From the NCBI GenBank assembly GCA_029852735.1, contig CM056820.1, forward strand, positions 28,641,463 to 28,705,462: a stretch of 64,000 bases of DNA, read 5' to 3'. Under the pieces are notes generated by a model, which made no database searches, was not told where the DNA came from, and worked only from the letters and a program-made list of their open reading frames with translations. The position numbers and the translations under genes are program-made. Origin of the DNA: Persea americana. Lineage: Eukaryota > Streptophyta > Magnoliopsida > Laurales > Lauraceae. Below are positions 33,763 to 43,741 of this stretch, one piece after another (the first letter of the stretch is position 1; each line of letters opens with the position of its first letter).

Positions 33763-34602
33763 CACTTTGCCACATATATGACACATGGGCCGTGGTCGCT
33801 GATCACCACTAGTGCTTTGTGACTAAGTGGGTCGAGTATTGGAGTTTGAACCAGAGTGGTTAGAGTGCGTGTTTTTGCTCCCTGAAACATGGTTTGGCCA
33901 ATTGAAGTGGCCAGAGGATGGGCCATGCTGCTGATTTGGTGGGCCCGAGGATCGACCTTGATTGGACGATCGTTGAGAGTAATTTCTGGTGGTAACAAAG
34001 GCAGTGGATGATTCTGTAAAGATATCTTCAGCTAGGCTGAGCTCCTCACATACCAGAAGAGTGTACAACTCCTCTAAGGAGACAGGGTCATGACGAGAGC
34101 GAGTCCGGATGGAGGTTTGAAAAGGACGATATATGGGTGGCAACCCTGCCAAGATATGAATGATAAGGTCATCCTCACTGACTGGTGCTCCACAAGTTGC
34201 AAGTTGGTCGGAGAGCACTTTGACTTGATGTAGGTAATCTTGCATAGTTGATGATCCTTTCTTGACATGCTGTAAGCGCTTCTTCAGTTCAATGACATGG
34301 GAGCGTGAGAGGGACGCTTAGCGTTGTTCAAAGGAATCCCAGGTGTCCTTTGCTGTGTTTATGCCAACAATGTACGAGAGTGCCGAATCCGAAAGTGTGG
34401 CATTGATCCATGAAAGGAGGGTTTGATCACGTTCAAACCACTCATTATATGCCATATTGGGGACTGATTTTCCATCTGAACCAGTGATTTGTTAAGGTGG
34501 GACTGAATGAGATCCATCAATGAAGCCTTCCAAACGATGGCTTCTCAGAATAGGTCGAAACAGAGATTTCCACAAGAGAAAATTGGTGCTGTTGAGTTTT
34601 AT

Positions 34603-35813
34603 GGGGGGAGCTGCTATTGGCACACAGATTTTCTCTTTTTCCACACAAGTTCTCCACACACATCATAATAATTTAAAAATGGCATTACTTCTTTCCACAC
34701 ACACCAGCAATCCCCATTTTACCCATCTCTCCATTTCCCTCTTTCTTCCCACACACATCTTCTTCCCTTTCCTTCCACACAACCGAACCCTCCACTTCTC
34801 CAGCGTGAATCCGGCGTTCCTAGTCATCCACACCAACTCCTCTTCCAAAGGTAAATCTCTATCTCCACCATTGCCATTTCATTTTTCTTCACCATTTATT
34901 CTCCACTATTTTCTCCATCTTAGATTACCTTTTTTTTTTTTTCATGAAAACTTGTTATGAGGATAGATTTTCATTCAATGTAAGATTTTACCAACAATGG
35001 TAGAGTTTTTTCATGCATTTGGGCTGGTTTTCATCCATCATCGCAACCATTTTTCACCAAGAAATCGCGATTGTTCGGACTTGAACATCCGAACATAATA
35101 CAATTGTTTGGACTTGAACATCCGAACATAATGCAAATGTTCAGGCCTGAACATCCGAACAGAATGCAAATGTTTGGACCTGAACATCTGAACAGTCTAC
35201 TGCACAGACACATTTATGTTATTCTGCAAGGTTTGGATACACAATTTCGAACATTATTGATATGTTCGGACGTGAACATCCGAACATAGTCAATCTGTTC
35301 GGACCTGAACATCCGAACGGAGTCAATTTGTTTGGACCTAAAAGTCCGTACATATCGGGAACTCAAACTCGTTCCCAGGCGAGAAAAATTTCACCAAAAT
35401 GGCAAAAATACGAAAAAATAACATAGAAACGGACATTTCCACTACTACTCTGATTGAAAGGCGCCATTTCATTGTTCTTTTCTTCCTTCATTGCACTAGA
35501 AATATGGAATGAAAAAAGTTAAGAAGAAAAAGGAGGAAAGATGAAGGAGATGGAGGAAAAAGAGTTGGCTAAGAGCAGAAAATGGAGAAAGATGAGTTGC
35601 CCAAAATAGTAATGAAGTGGAGAATGAGATATGGAGAGTGAGAAGTGGAGAGTTAGGGAAGAAGATGAGTTGTGTGTGAAAAAAAGATATGTTTTGAGTT
35701 TTTGTGGGAGATTGGATATTTTGGTCATTTCATAAAGGGGTTAAAATGTAATAAAAAAAATTAAATTCCTTGTGTGGGAAAAGATAAAATCTGTGTGCCA
35801 ATAGCAGCCCCCC
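34603..35813. mobile_element. TIR element inside copia gag, TTAT duplication
   Basis: Ends are inverted repeats of more than 30 bp: GGGGGGAGCTGCTATTGGCA on the left, and GGGGGGCTGCTATTGGCACA on the complement of the right, continuing through CACAGATTTT and CTTTTCCACACAAG. TTAT lies at 34599-34602 and 35814-35817, and removing the element restores the gag frame, so both borders are firm. A 4-bp TSD is unusual for plant MITEs, so the superfamily is open. The left half is pyrimidine-rich with its complement in the right half. The centre contains an array of short palindromes. No transposase was found. Confidence 0.82.
35072..35354. repeat. Array of seven palindromic 24-bp units
   Basis: Units start near 35072, 35105, 35139, 35172, 35262, 35297 and 35331. 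The consensus is TGTTCGGAC, CTGAACA, TCCGAACA, so each unit is itself an imperfect inverted repeat. Spacing is 33-35 bp except for one larger gap of about 90 bp. Units carry scattered substitutions. It lies in the middle of the TIR element in copia gag. Confidence 0.85.
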
Positions 35814-35950
35814 TTATGGAGATGAGATGAGCTATGTTTGAGATAATAAATCTATGAGATGAAGAAGATGAAGATGAAGATGCCATGGTGTGAGAAAGAA
35901 GATGATGAACAGTGGTCGTGAATAAAGGATGCACATGGGTGCTTACTACT

Positions 35951-35959
35951 ATGATACCA
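35951..35959 (-). other. Copia primer-binding site
   Basis: Directly after the 5' LTR on the minus strand the sequence is TGGTATCAT, matching the TGGTATCAGAGC primer-binding site complementary to initiator tRNA-Met for the first eight bases. Confidence 0.8.
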
Positions 35960-36206
35960 TAAACAAATAGCGTTTGTATTTTTGAATTCTTATTTTCTTA
36001 CATCTGTATAGTATCATATATATATATATATATATATATATTACAATGGATCAGGTTCTGTTACAAGAGGATAAGTAAGATCTGTTGAGCAAAGTTAGCA
36101 AACGGCCCTTGAGATTTGGTGTGTTATTGGAGATTGGGTCTTGGTGGTTCCTGTATGGGCCTGAGTCAACACTAGCCTAGGTGATATTAGAGATGTATTG
36201 TTATCA
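35960..36206 (-). repeat. Copia 5' LTR
   Basis: The upstream LTR of the minus-strand element (247 bp) is nearly the same as 31923-32165; the length differs through the (TA)n run. It is followed inward by the primer-binding site and outward by the GTTCG TSD copy. Confidence 0.9.
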
Positions 36207-36211
36207 GTTCG

Positions 36212-37740
36212 TACAGGGCAAGTTTCAGCGGAAACCTTTTGCTGACAAGGCTCTAGAATTTCTGGCACATCCCTCTCTCGTTTGGTGCAGCATGGAAATG
36301 ACAACATTTTCGCGATTTTTGTATGTGTTTCCTTGCAGGAGGGGAGATGAGGTTCCCATCTACCCCCATCGAAAATGCAGAACTATGGATTTTCTCTTCC
36401 ATGGTTATGCACAAAACACGCCCTTATTCTCTCTTGCTTTCATCTCCTCCAGGCCCTCACGATGGAGAGGAAAGCCCACAATTAGAAACCCCTACAAAAT
36501 CCAAAACCATCAAAGATGAGAGGCATTCTTGGCATAAAGAGTTCGGAGATGAGAGGAGGACTTGCAACTTATGTAGGATCTTGCCATCTCTATCTTTTTT
36601 ATAAGATCAATCAGAATCTCGGCCTCCCAAATGCCCTTTCTGATGTAATTTGTAGTAGATATATAAGTATCAATAACTGAAACTTTCTATATTCGATTTG
36701 GGAGAGGCAAATGTTCATGGTTTGTTTTTTGAATGGTGGATTGATTTGATGATTAGTATGGAAATAGGGCCTTGGGTTTTCTTTTTCTTTGTTGTTCTCC
36801 CGCTCTTTCTCACTCCTAGGCTCAATGCCCTAGCTCCCTTCTCATCTTCACCACCCCCCACCCGCGCGCGCACACACAGAGCATCTCTACTCTTTCTCCC
36901 TTGCTCTCTTACCTTCTCATTAATTGGACCGAAACCGGTCCGCTTATTGAAATTAGATCTAGAACCAGAAAACAAGTTCAGAGTCAAAACCGGGTCCAGA
37001 ACCAAAACCACCATTTAGAAAAATAGTGCTAGTTGCAATATGGTTCCGGCTTCGAGCCGACCTATTTTCATCTCTACCTTCAACCCCTTATTTATCACAA
37101 GCAATATAATTTGTGCATACAATATTATTATTTTTATTATATTATTATCTAATTATTACTTTGACAATAATCATTACAATCAAAATTAATAACAGGCCTA
37201 TCATTAACAACATGGATTTATTATTATTTTCCCATAAAATCATGATAAATAAATATCTCATGCATTAAAAACACATTATTGCCAAAACATAGATTTAATG
37301 CAGAATCAAATCATACCAAATTAGAAAAAATAATAATAAAATCTTAAAATAACGCGGCGAAGTTGTCCCGCACAGCCTACATATATTGACCTTTTTGACC
37401 CTCTTGTATTTAAAAAATAAAAATAAAATATACATAAACATGTGCCCCTAAGGCTAATTAACAAAACAATTTTAAAATAAAGTATAAAGACCCATATAGT
37501 GTTGCAGCTAGCACGGCCATGGCAAGGGCTGGGTTAGTTACCCACAACCTAATTAAACTTATTAGAGTTGTTGCATTAGGAGTTTAGGACAAAGGGAAAT
37601 AAAATAAAATAGAAAGCCCTATTGCATTAGGATTAAAACTAGAAAGCCCTTCCAAACAAGAGAGACTAGGGTCCCAAAACAATATATAAACATGACAAAC
37701 AGGGCGTTGCCCGCACACACATGACATAAAAGCGCGTTCC
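36212..37740. other. Intergenic between the copia element and CDKG2
   Basis: No gene was recognised. A short (CG/CA)n stretch lies near 36862-36880 and strongly AT-rich DNA from about 37090 to 37460. The ORFs present have no recognisable motif. The sequence before the copia TSD and after it should be one continuous pre-insertion site. Confidence 0.5.
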
Positions 37741-38349
37741 TTCTCAGATTTTTAGTCCTTCTACGCACGCGACTTTGCTGCCGCTCTCCCAGAAGCAGCG
37801 AAGCCAGCGTCTTCCGCTCATCTTCCTCTCTTGCCTGGTAAGCGATCTTTCTATCTTCTCCTTCTCTCTCTATAAAAAAAAAGCTCCCTTTTTGAAACAG
37901 CTGCAACACGCAAAGAGAAGAAATCTCTCACCTTTCTTCTCGTGTTATCGTCTTTCCTGCCTTTTCTTCCTTGTTCGATTTCTAGGGTTTCCTTCCCCCA
38001 AACAGAAGAAAGGGAAAAAAGTAGATCCTGGAGAGCACGTAAAGTTCTTATTTTTATTAGTTTTCTAGGGTTTTTCAGGTTTCCCACCCTTCTTGTGTGT
38101 TCGATCTCTTGCTATCTATTCTTTTTCTAGGGTTTCGAGAGTACTTTTTGTGGTGAATGGTGTTTGTTTGATTTGTTGGCTTTAAGTTTGGACGTGGGTT
38201 GGTGTGGAGGTTTAGGGTTTTTCTTTTGGGGTTCAAATCTGCGAATTAGGGTTTAATTGGGATTAGGGTTTCGGTGGTGGCGTGAGGAGAGTTGAATTCT
38301 AGGGTTTCGTAGGTGTCTGTTGGTGTGATTCGGAGGGTACTGTGTGTAT
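37741..38349 (+). promoter_or_regulatory. CDKG2 5' leader region
   Basis: CT-rich DNA (TCTTCTCCTTCTCTCTC near 37855) and repeated TAGGGTTT words (near 37982, 38066, 38128, 38211 and 38300), common in 5' leaders of plant housekeeping genes, precede the ATG. A good donor (CTG, GTAAGC) near 37838 suggests an intron in the 5' UTR. The acceptor was not fixed, and the transcription start is unknown. Confidence 0.45.
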
Positions 38350-41300
38350 ATGGCAGCGGGAAGGCACGGAGGTTACCGAAAAAATGAATTCAGGGACCGG
38401 GAATTGGATGCTAATTTGTCGAGGAGGAGGGATTTCTATTATTCTGTAGAAGACTATGGTCGGTACGGCAAAGTAGACTCGGAGCGTGACTGGAGTGGTG
38501 GCGACCGCGAGCTTGAGCGGGGGAAGGTGCAGGTCTATGGGGAGAGGGTCAGGAGTAAACAGAGGGATGTTAGGGAGAGAGAAGTGGTGAATGGTGGATA
38601 CCACTCTTCTTCGAGCACAAACGATTCGGGTAGCAGCTGTGATAGCCGGAAGAGAAGAGGGTCTCCGGTGAAAATGGCAGACCGGGAGCCCGGTGAGCTT
38701 TCAAGTGGAAGTGGGTCTGATGATGCAGAAATGCCTGAATTGCAGGTCAAGGAGAATGAGGATTTGAAGCCTCAAGAAGGGGCTTGGTTTCCGGTTGCTG
38801 GAAAAAGGAAGTTTTCTCCTATTGTATGGGATAGAGAAGAAAAACGCATGAGCAATTCATCTAGAAATAAAACTAAGATTGTTTCTCCTCATCCACACAT
38901 ACCTCAGGTGCACAGCTCCCAACCATCATCAGCTAAGCCTTCACTAACTTCTGCTTCAGTGGTGTCTGTAGCTACGGATTTGTTGACTAGAGATTCACTT
39001 GCATCGGGGCCTGAGGCGCACAGGAGCAATGGTCAGGAGCTTGGGAAGTTGGAAGAGGATGATGACTATGTTCCAACGTGGAATATCACGGCGTCGCGGT
39101 GGGCAAATGGGAATGATTCTCCTCGGGATGAGGGTGAGTTTTATGATGATGAACAAGTTATTAAACGGAAAGAAAAAATGCATGGATCGGACTTGGTTAG
39201 TGTGAAGTTAAAATCAACATTGCAAAGTCCTGAAGCTGGAGAGTTCACGGGAGACAGCTGTGAAGGATCTCAAGCCAAGTCAACCGATTCTGATGGAGAA
39301 GGCCACCGTGTTGGTCCAGCTAGTGAAGTTGAGCACACTGACATTGATTTTGATCGAAATGATATGGAGATTGATAGTGAAGATGTGAACCACAGTGTTG
39401 ATGGTCACCAGACACAAACACATTCTGAGGAGAATTCCCATGAGACTCTAGAGCCCTTGGTGCCCTCACAAAGGAGCATAAACATGCTACAGGGTTGTAG
39501 AAGCGTTCATAAATTTGAGAAGCTGAATAGGATAGATGAAGGTACTTATGGTGTTGTATTCAGAGCCAAGGATAAGAAAAGCGGGGAAATTGTGGCATTG
39601 AAGAAGGTGAAGATGGAGAAAGAAAGAGAAGGTTTTCCCTTGACTTCTCTGAGGGAAATTAACATTCTCTTGTCGCTTCATCACCCATCAATTGTGGATG
39701 TTAAGGAAGTCGTTGCAGGGGATGACCTTGATAGTATTTTCATGGTTATGGAATACATGGAGCATGATCTCAAAGGGCTGATGGAGACTATGAGGCAGCC
39801 ATTTAGTCAGAGTGAAGTTAAGTGCCTAATGAAACAGCTCTTGGAGGGTGTCAAGTATCTTCATGACAATTGGGTGCTTCACAGGTATCCTGAGTCTTGA
39901 TTAGAATTTTATTTTTCAGTATTATTCTAGTGCACATTATATTTTGATCACGATTTCTAACTGGAGGTTCATTTTCAACAGGGATTTGAAGACTTCTAAT
40001 ATTCTTTTTAACAATCGCGGTGAGTTGAAGATTTGTGATTTTGGATTATCTCGCCAATATGGAATCCCACTGAAACCTTATACTCCCTTGGTGGTTACTT
40101 TGTGGTACAGGTAAATTTCATGTCTTTTGGTCTTTTTCATTTTTTACATCAGTACGTTTCCAATGCCTTTTCTTTCCCTAGGAGAAATGCTTATTCTTGG
40201 GCCTGATGCATTTAAGGATAACGATAATTATGGAGTGCAGGTTCTGCAGTGATGTACATTGTTTTCATTATTATTATTATTATTTTTTTAGTTGCTGCAC
40301 ACCTGCACATTCTGTCGTAAGGTGTTCGTATCTTCCTTACATGCAGCAGTAAATTAACTGGCAACCTGGGTCATCATGTTTTGAATGTTATCTATTGCTA
40401 TGGATTGCAATCTTATGCTGTTATGTGATATCTTTAGTATCTATATCTGACTGCACTTAATTTTTATGTTTACAAAATGAATCATATTTGGAACTTGGAC
40501 AAATCCAAGACATGTCTATTGCATGCTCTTGGGCTCTGTACTGGGGGTGTGGGTATTATTGTCCTGATAATCATATTCCTTCTCCTTCAAAAATCTTCTG
40601 CTGACATTTTGCAAAACATTGCAATTATTCTTTTCCACATGCTTACAGTACTGCTGCCCTGTTCTATTCACAGGGCACCTGAACTACTATTGGGAGCAAA
40701 GCAGTATTCAACGGCTATTGACATGTGGTCTTTGGGTTGCATTATGGCCGAGCTTCTAGCCAAGGAACCATTATTCAATGGGAAAAGCGAATTTGATCAG
40801 CTTGATAAGGTAATCTCGGTATTCATTTTTCATTGAGAAAATTCGCACCAACTTATGCTCATTCCTATTTTTTTCCCATAATGCTTAAAATTTTCGTTTG
40901 GTTTTTCTTTATGTAGATATTTAAAACTCTCGGCACACCAAATGAGAAGATATGGCCCGGATTTGGTCAATTGCCTGGTGTTAAGGTCAACTTTGTTAAG
41001 CAGCGGTAGGTATTTATTTCATATTTATAGTTTACATTGCTATGGCATTCTATAGGTTTTAATATTGTTCTTCTTCTTGCCACTGTTTTCCCAGGCTTCC
41101 AGCTATGCGTGATTCTGGTCAGGCTTTCTGGTTTGCCTTGGTGGCACGTTTCAGTTATGTACTACATGGCTCTTTTCTTTGTTGGTAATCACTGATGTTT
41201 TCCTTTCAGGTATAACAAGTTGCGTGAAAAGTTCCCTTTGACATCATTTTCTGGACGCCCAGCCCTTTCTGAGGCTGGACATGACTTATTGAACAAGCTT

Positions 41301-41724
41301 CTTACTTATAACCCTGAGAAGGTATTCTCCAAAAGGCATTAATTACTAAAGTGAATATTGTTTGTTTTATTGTTTAGCTCCTTTTTTAATTATATTTTAA
41401 AGTTCTCTATGATATTTTTATGCAGCGAATAACAGCTGCAGATGCTCTAGACCATGACTGGTTTCGTGAGGTCCCTCTGCCCAAATCAAAAGATTTCATG
41501 CCAACTTTTCCTGCTCAGCATGCCCAAGACAGGTATCTGTTTTAATATTCATTTTACTCTCCTCTCCTTTTTTTTTTTACCTTTAATTTATTTAATTTTC
41601 ATATTAATGAATGATTGTTAGGCGTCTGCGGAGAATTATGAAGAGCCCCGACCCTTTAGAAGAGCTGCGAAGGAAGGAGGCACAACAACCTGATGTAAGC
41701 AGCAGTTTGTTTGGCTTGAAGTAA
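38350..41724 (+). CDS. CDKG2: Cyclin-dependent kinase G2-like (PITSLRE/CDK11 type)
   Basis: Seven exons, all GT/AG and in phase: 38350-39884, 39982-40110, 40674-40809, 40917-41005, 41210-41321, 41426-41532 and 41622-41724 (TAA). The product is 736 aa; Arabidopsis CDKG2 is about 750. The start is the ATG at 38350 (MAAGRHGGYR, as in the family), not the upstream GTG. Residues 1 to about 385 are charged, Arg/Ser/Asp-rich and low-complexity. The kinase domain has the Gly loop DEGTYGVV (396-403), Lys418, the cyclin-binding helix PLTSLRE (430-436), HRD (511-513), DFG (531-533) and APE (556-558), so all catalytic residues are present. The C-terminus ends SSSLFGLK. Family members bind cyclin L and act on splicing, transcription and meiosis or flowering. 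Retention of intron 1 would stop the protein just before HRD is complete. Confidence 0.96.
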
Positions 41725-43546
41725 AGTAAATTTTTTTACATTTTGTTTCAAGTCTACTCGGTCAGATTTTCGCTGGAACAAGTGCAGATGAAGGCTTCTG
41801 AGGAGAGAGATGGGCACAGCGTATGAAGATGGAAACTTCTGTTAATTTTTCAATGATTGATTCTATTCTTTAGCAGGTTCCCCCAGACAATTTTGGGTGG
41901 AGAAAGATGTTCTCTCATTTGCAATCAATCATAATATGTTGCAGTATACCTTTTGTACTCCAGCTTCATAACCATAAAAAGTATGCCAGCTTCCCATCCA
42001 AGGTGTGGCTTGGTAGTCTTCTTTTGATTTCATTTGAAACATTTCTGTAACATTGTTTAATTCCTACATTGTAAACAAGCTCCAAAAATTTGGCTCAAAT
42101 GCCTTTAATATGGATGCTTCTTATATATATTATAGGATATCTCATGCATTGGTGTTCTTTCTGTTGATTTAACATTGTTTTTGCAAGAGATGATTGGTGT
42201 GAAGTGGAGGGGAGGTTCTTGGCTCTTTAGACCTGAAACAATTGATGGAAAGATTTCCAGAAGAAAGGTAACTTTCAGATTTTTGCTTTTGACTTAGATC
42301 ATTGTATATTTTATGGTTAGGTGGTAGAGGATCTCTTGGTTTTAAATTTTAACTTTAAGTGGTTTCTTAATTATAGTATCACTATGTTGAATGAGACCTA
42401 CTGCACTGTCTTTTTGTAGGGAGAACTAAAAAGTGATGACTTTGATGATGATTGGATGTGTTTGAATAGTTCTACTGTATAACTATAAAAAACTTTCATA
42501 TTAATTCTAATTCAAATTAAGGCGAGTACAGTAAGCTTCTCTCTCTCATATGCAAATTAAGATATGCGATAGTTGTCTCTATCATCTTTTAATAGATACT
42601 CCCAGTCGTTGTTCGGTGAAATTACTAATAACAAAGAAATGAATAATGCTAGAAAGCAAGAAGAAAAATGGAGGGAAAGATATAATATAGAGAATACCTT
42701 TGGACTTAGATGCTGTTTTGAGAGTCTATTTTGTGTCTATTTGAGTTAGAACTAATTGAAATAGTTGTTTCACTGCCAATCCACTTGTAGCCCTAGTGGC
42801 GAGCCATCTTTCTATCCATAGATACAACCAATGATCCATACCTAGGTTTGTTGTATAGGGACTTGGATAGTGTGGTCAGTGGGTGTGCACGTACGAGAGC
42901 CGTTGGAAAAAAGGGAAAGAAATAGATGTTTCACTACTTTAGATTGTTTGGCAAAACTGATGTGGATTCCTGATTTTGCCTCAACCAAAAGGTCAAATAG
43001 ACAGGAATGTCTAAAGCAATAAGGCACTTTTTGCCCTTTTTTAACAACCTTTTTCTTACCTATTTTATACTATAATATGTTTGTGGAGTACTTTGTGACA
43101 AATTTGCTTTAGATCTATTTTAATCAGCTCTATTTCAAACATATAAAATTTGCTGAAGTAGAACATAAGAAAAATTTCAGAATTTTTTTCTTTCTGATCA
43201 CAGTTTGATCACAGAAAAGCCTTCTTTTCAAGCAAAAGGACGTGGGATTACATATCCAACTTCCAGGTCTCTGAGATGCTAGATCTTACAACCTATGTGA
43301 AATATAATGATGAAACCGCTGGTCAGAGAAATCACAGTCATGATGAAAACTGTCCGTAGAAAACTCCAGAAAGGAAAAAACTAGAAATCCACGAAAAAAA
43401 ACTAGAGTAGTTTGACATTCTATAACTTGTTGAGTGGGAGAACACCTTCGAAGGGAGTATGAAAGTCCCTTTGATTCGTTAGAGTAAAGCTCCAGAATTA
43501 TTCTTTCATGGAAAGAATGAAGAAATATCCAAATAATCCACTTGGC
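41725..43546. other. CDKG2 3' UTR and downstream DNA
   Basis: The first few hundred bases after the stop are the likely 3' UTR; no polyadenylation site was fixed. Beyond about 42500 the sequence is AT-rich with no recognised gene. 43200-43546 lies next to the primer-binding site of an LTR fragment and may be its internal region. Confidence 0.45.
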
Positions 43547-43741
43547 AGTGGTGCTCTGATGCCATGTAAGAATACCAGCCAACCGTCCGGGGACCATGTA
43601 CATATAATGCCAATCAAAGACTACAATTAAATCAATGAAATCTATCTAAATATAGCAAATAGTATCTCCCAAGTATATCAACTCTACAATTTCTGACTCA
43701 CTCACGTGGAGATATATTAATACTAGATTTGGGATATTACA
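43547..43741 (-). mobile_element. Short LTR with primer-binding site (copia or TRIM fragment)
   Basis: On the minus strand, 43741-43565 (177 bp) begins TGTAATATCCC and ends TATTCTTACA, giving TG...CA ends. It is followed at once by TGGCATCAGAGCACCACT (43564-43547), close to the initiator tRNA-Met primer-binding site. The order LTR then PBS marks the 5' end of a minus-strand retroelement. No second LTR was found nearby, and the small size fits a TRIM or a copia fragment. Confidence 0.6.

Larger units (their letters stand above)
33730..35886 (-). pseudogene. Copia gag, split by a MITE and carrying stops
   Basis: The minus-strand frame opens at 35886 (MASSSS..., a typical start for this copia gag group). 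It runs to the MITE junction and resumes at 34602 with KLNSTNFLLWKSLFRPI. Then follow ERDQTLLSWINATL, GLPPIYRPFQTSIR and LEELYTLLVCEE, all UBN2/copia gag signatures. The zinc knuckle CHICGKVGHLVIDCYH is at about 33740-33790. There are stops near 34320 and near 33828 in place of conserved residues. The frame is continuous across the MITE if the insertion and one TTAT copy are taken out. Confidence 0.85.
31923..36206 (-). mobile_element. Ty1/copia retrotransposon, rearranged, TSD GTTCG
   Basis: Two LTRs in the same orientation (31923-32165 and 35960-36206) bound the element, and GTTCG lies outside both (31918-31922 and 36207-36211). On the minus strand the LTR begins TGATAACA and ends TTTGTTTA, a TG...TA pair. 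The primer-binding site follows the 5' LTR at 35959-35951. In minus-strand order the interior holds gag, an inverted segment with RT and part of RNase H, then RNase H in the correct direction. Integrase was not found. The LTRs differ at about eleven sites over about 220 aligned bases plus the AT-repeat length, so the insertion is not recent. Gag is split by a 1.2-kb MITE. The element is defective. Confidence 0.9.

Noticed and set aside
35072..35354. CRISPR-like array
   Set aside because: The genome is a plant's; units are palindromic and spacing is near-contiguous, and the array lies in a transposon.
38344..38349. GTG start two codons upstream of the CDKG2 ATG
   Set aside because: Plant nuclear genes start at ATG, and MAAGRHGGYR at 38350 matches the family N-terminus.
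40477..40836. 119-residue ORF in the middle of CDKG2
   Set aside because: It reads through intron 2 into exon 3; only 40674-40809 is coding, and an acceptor lies at 40672-40673.
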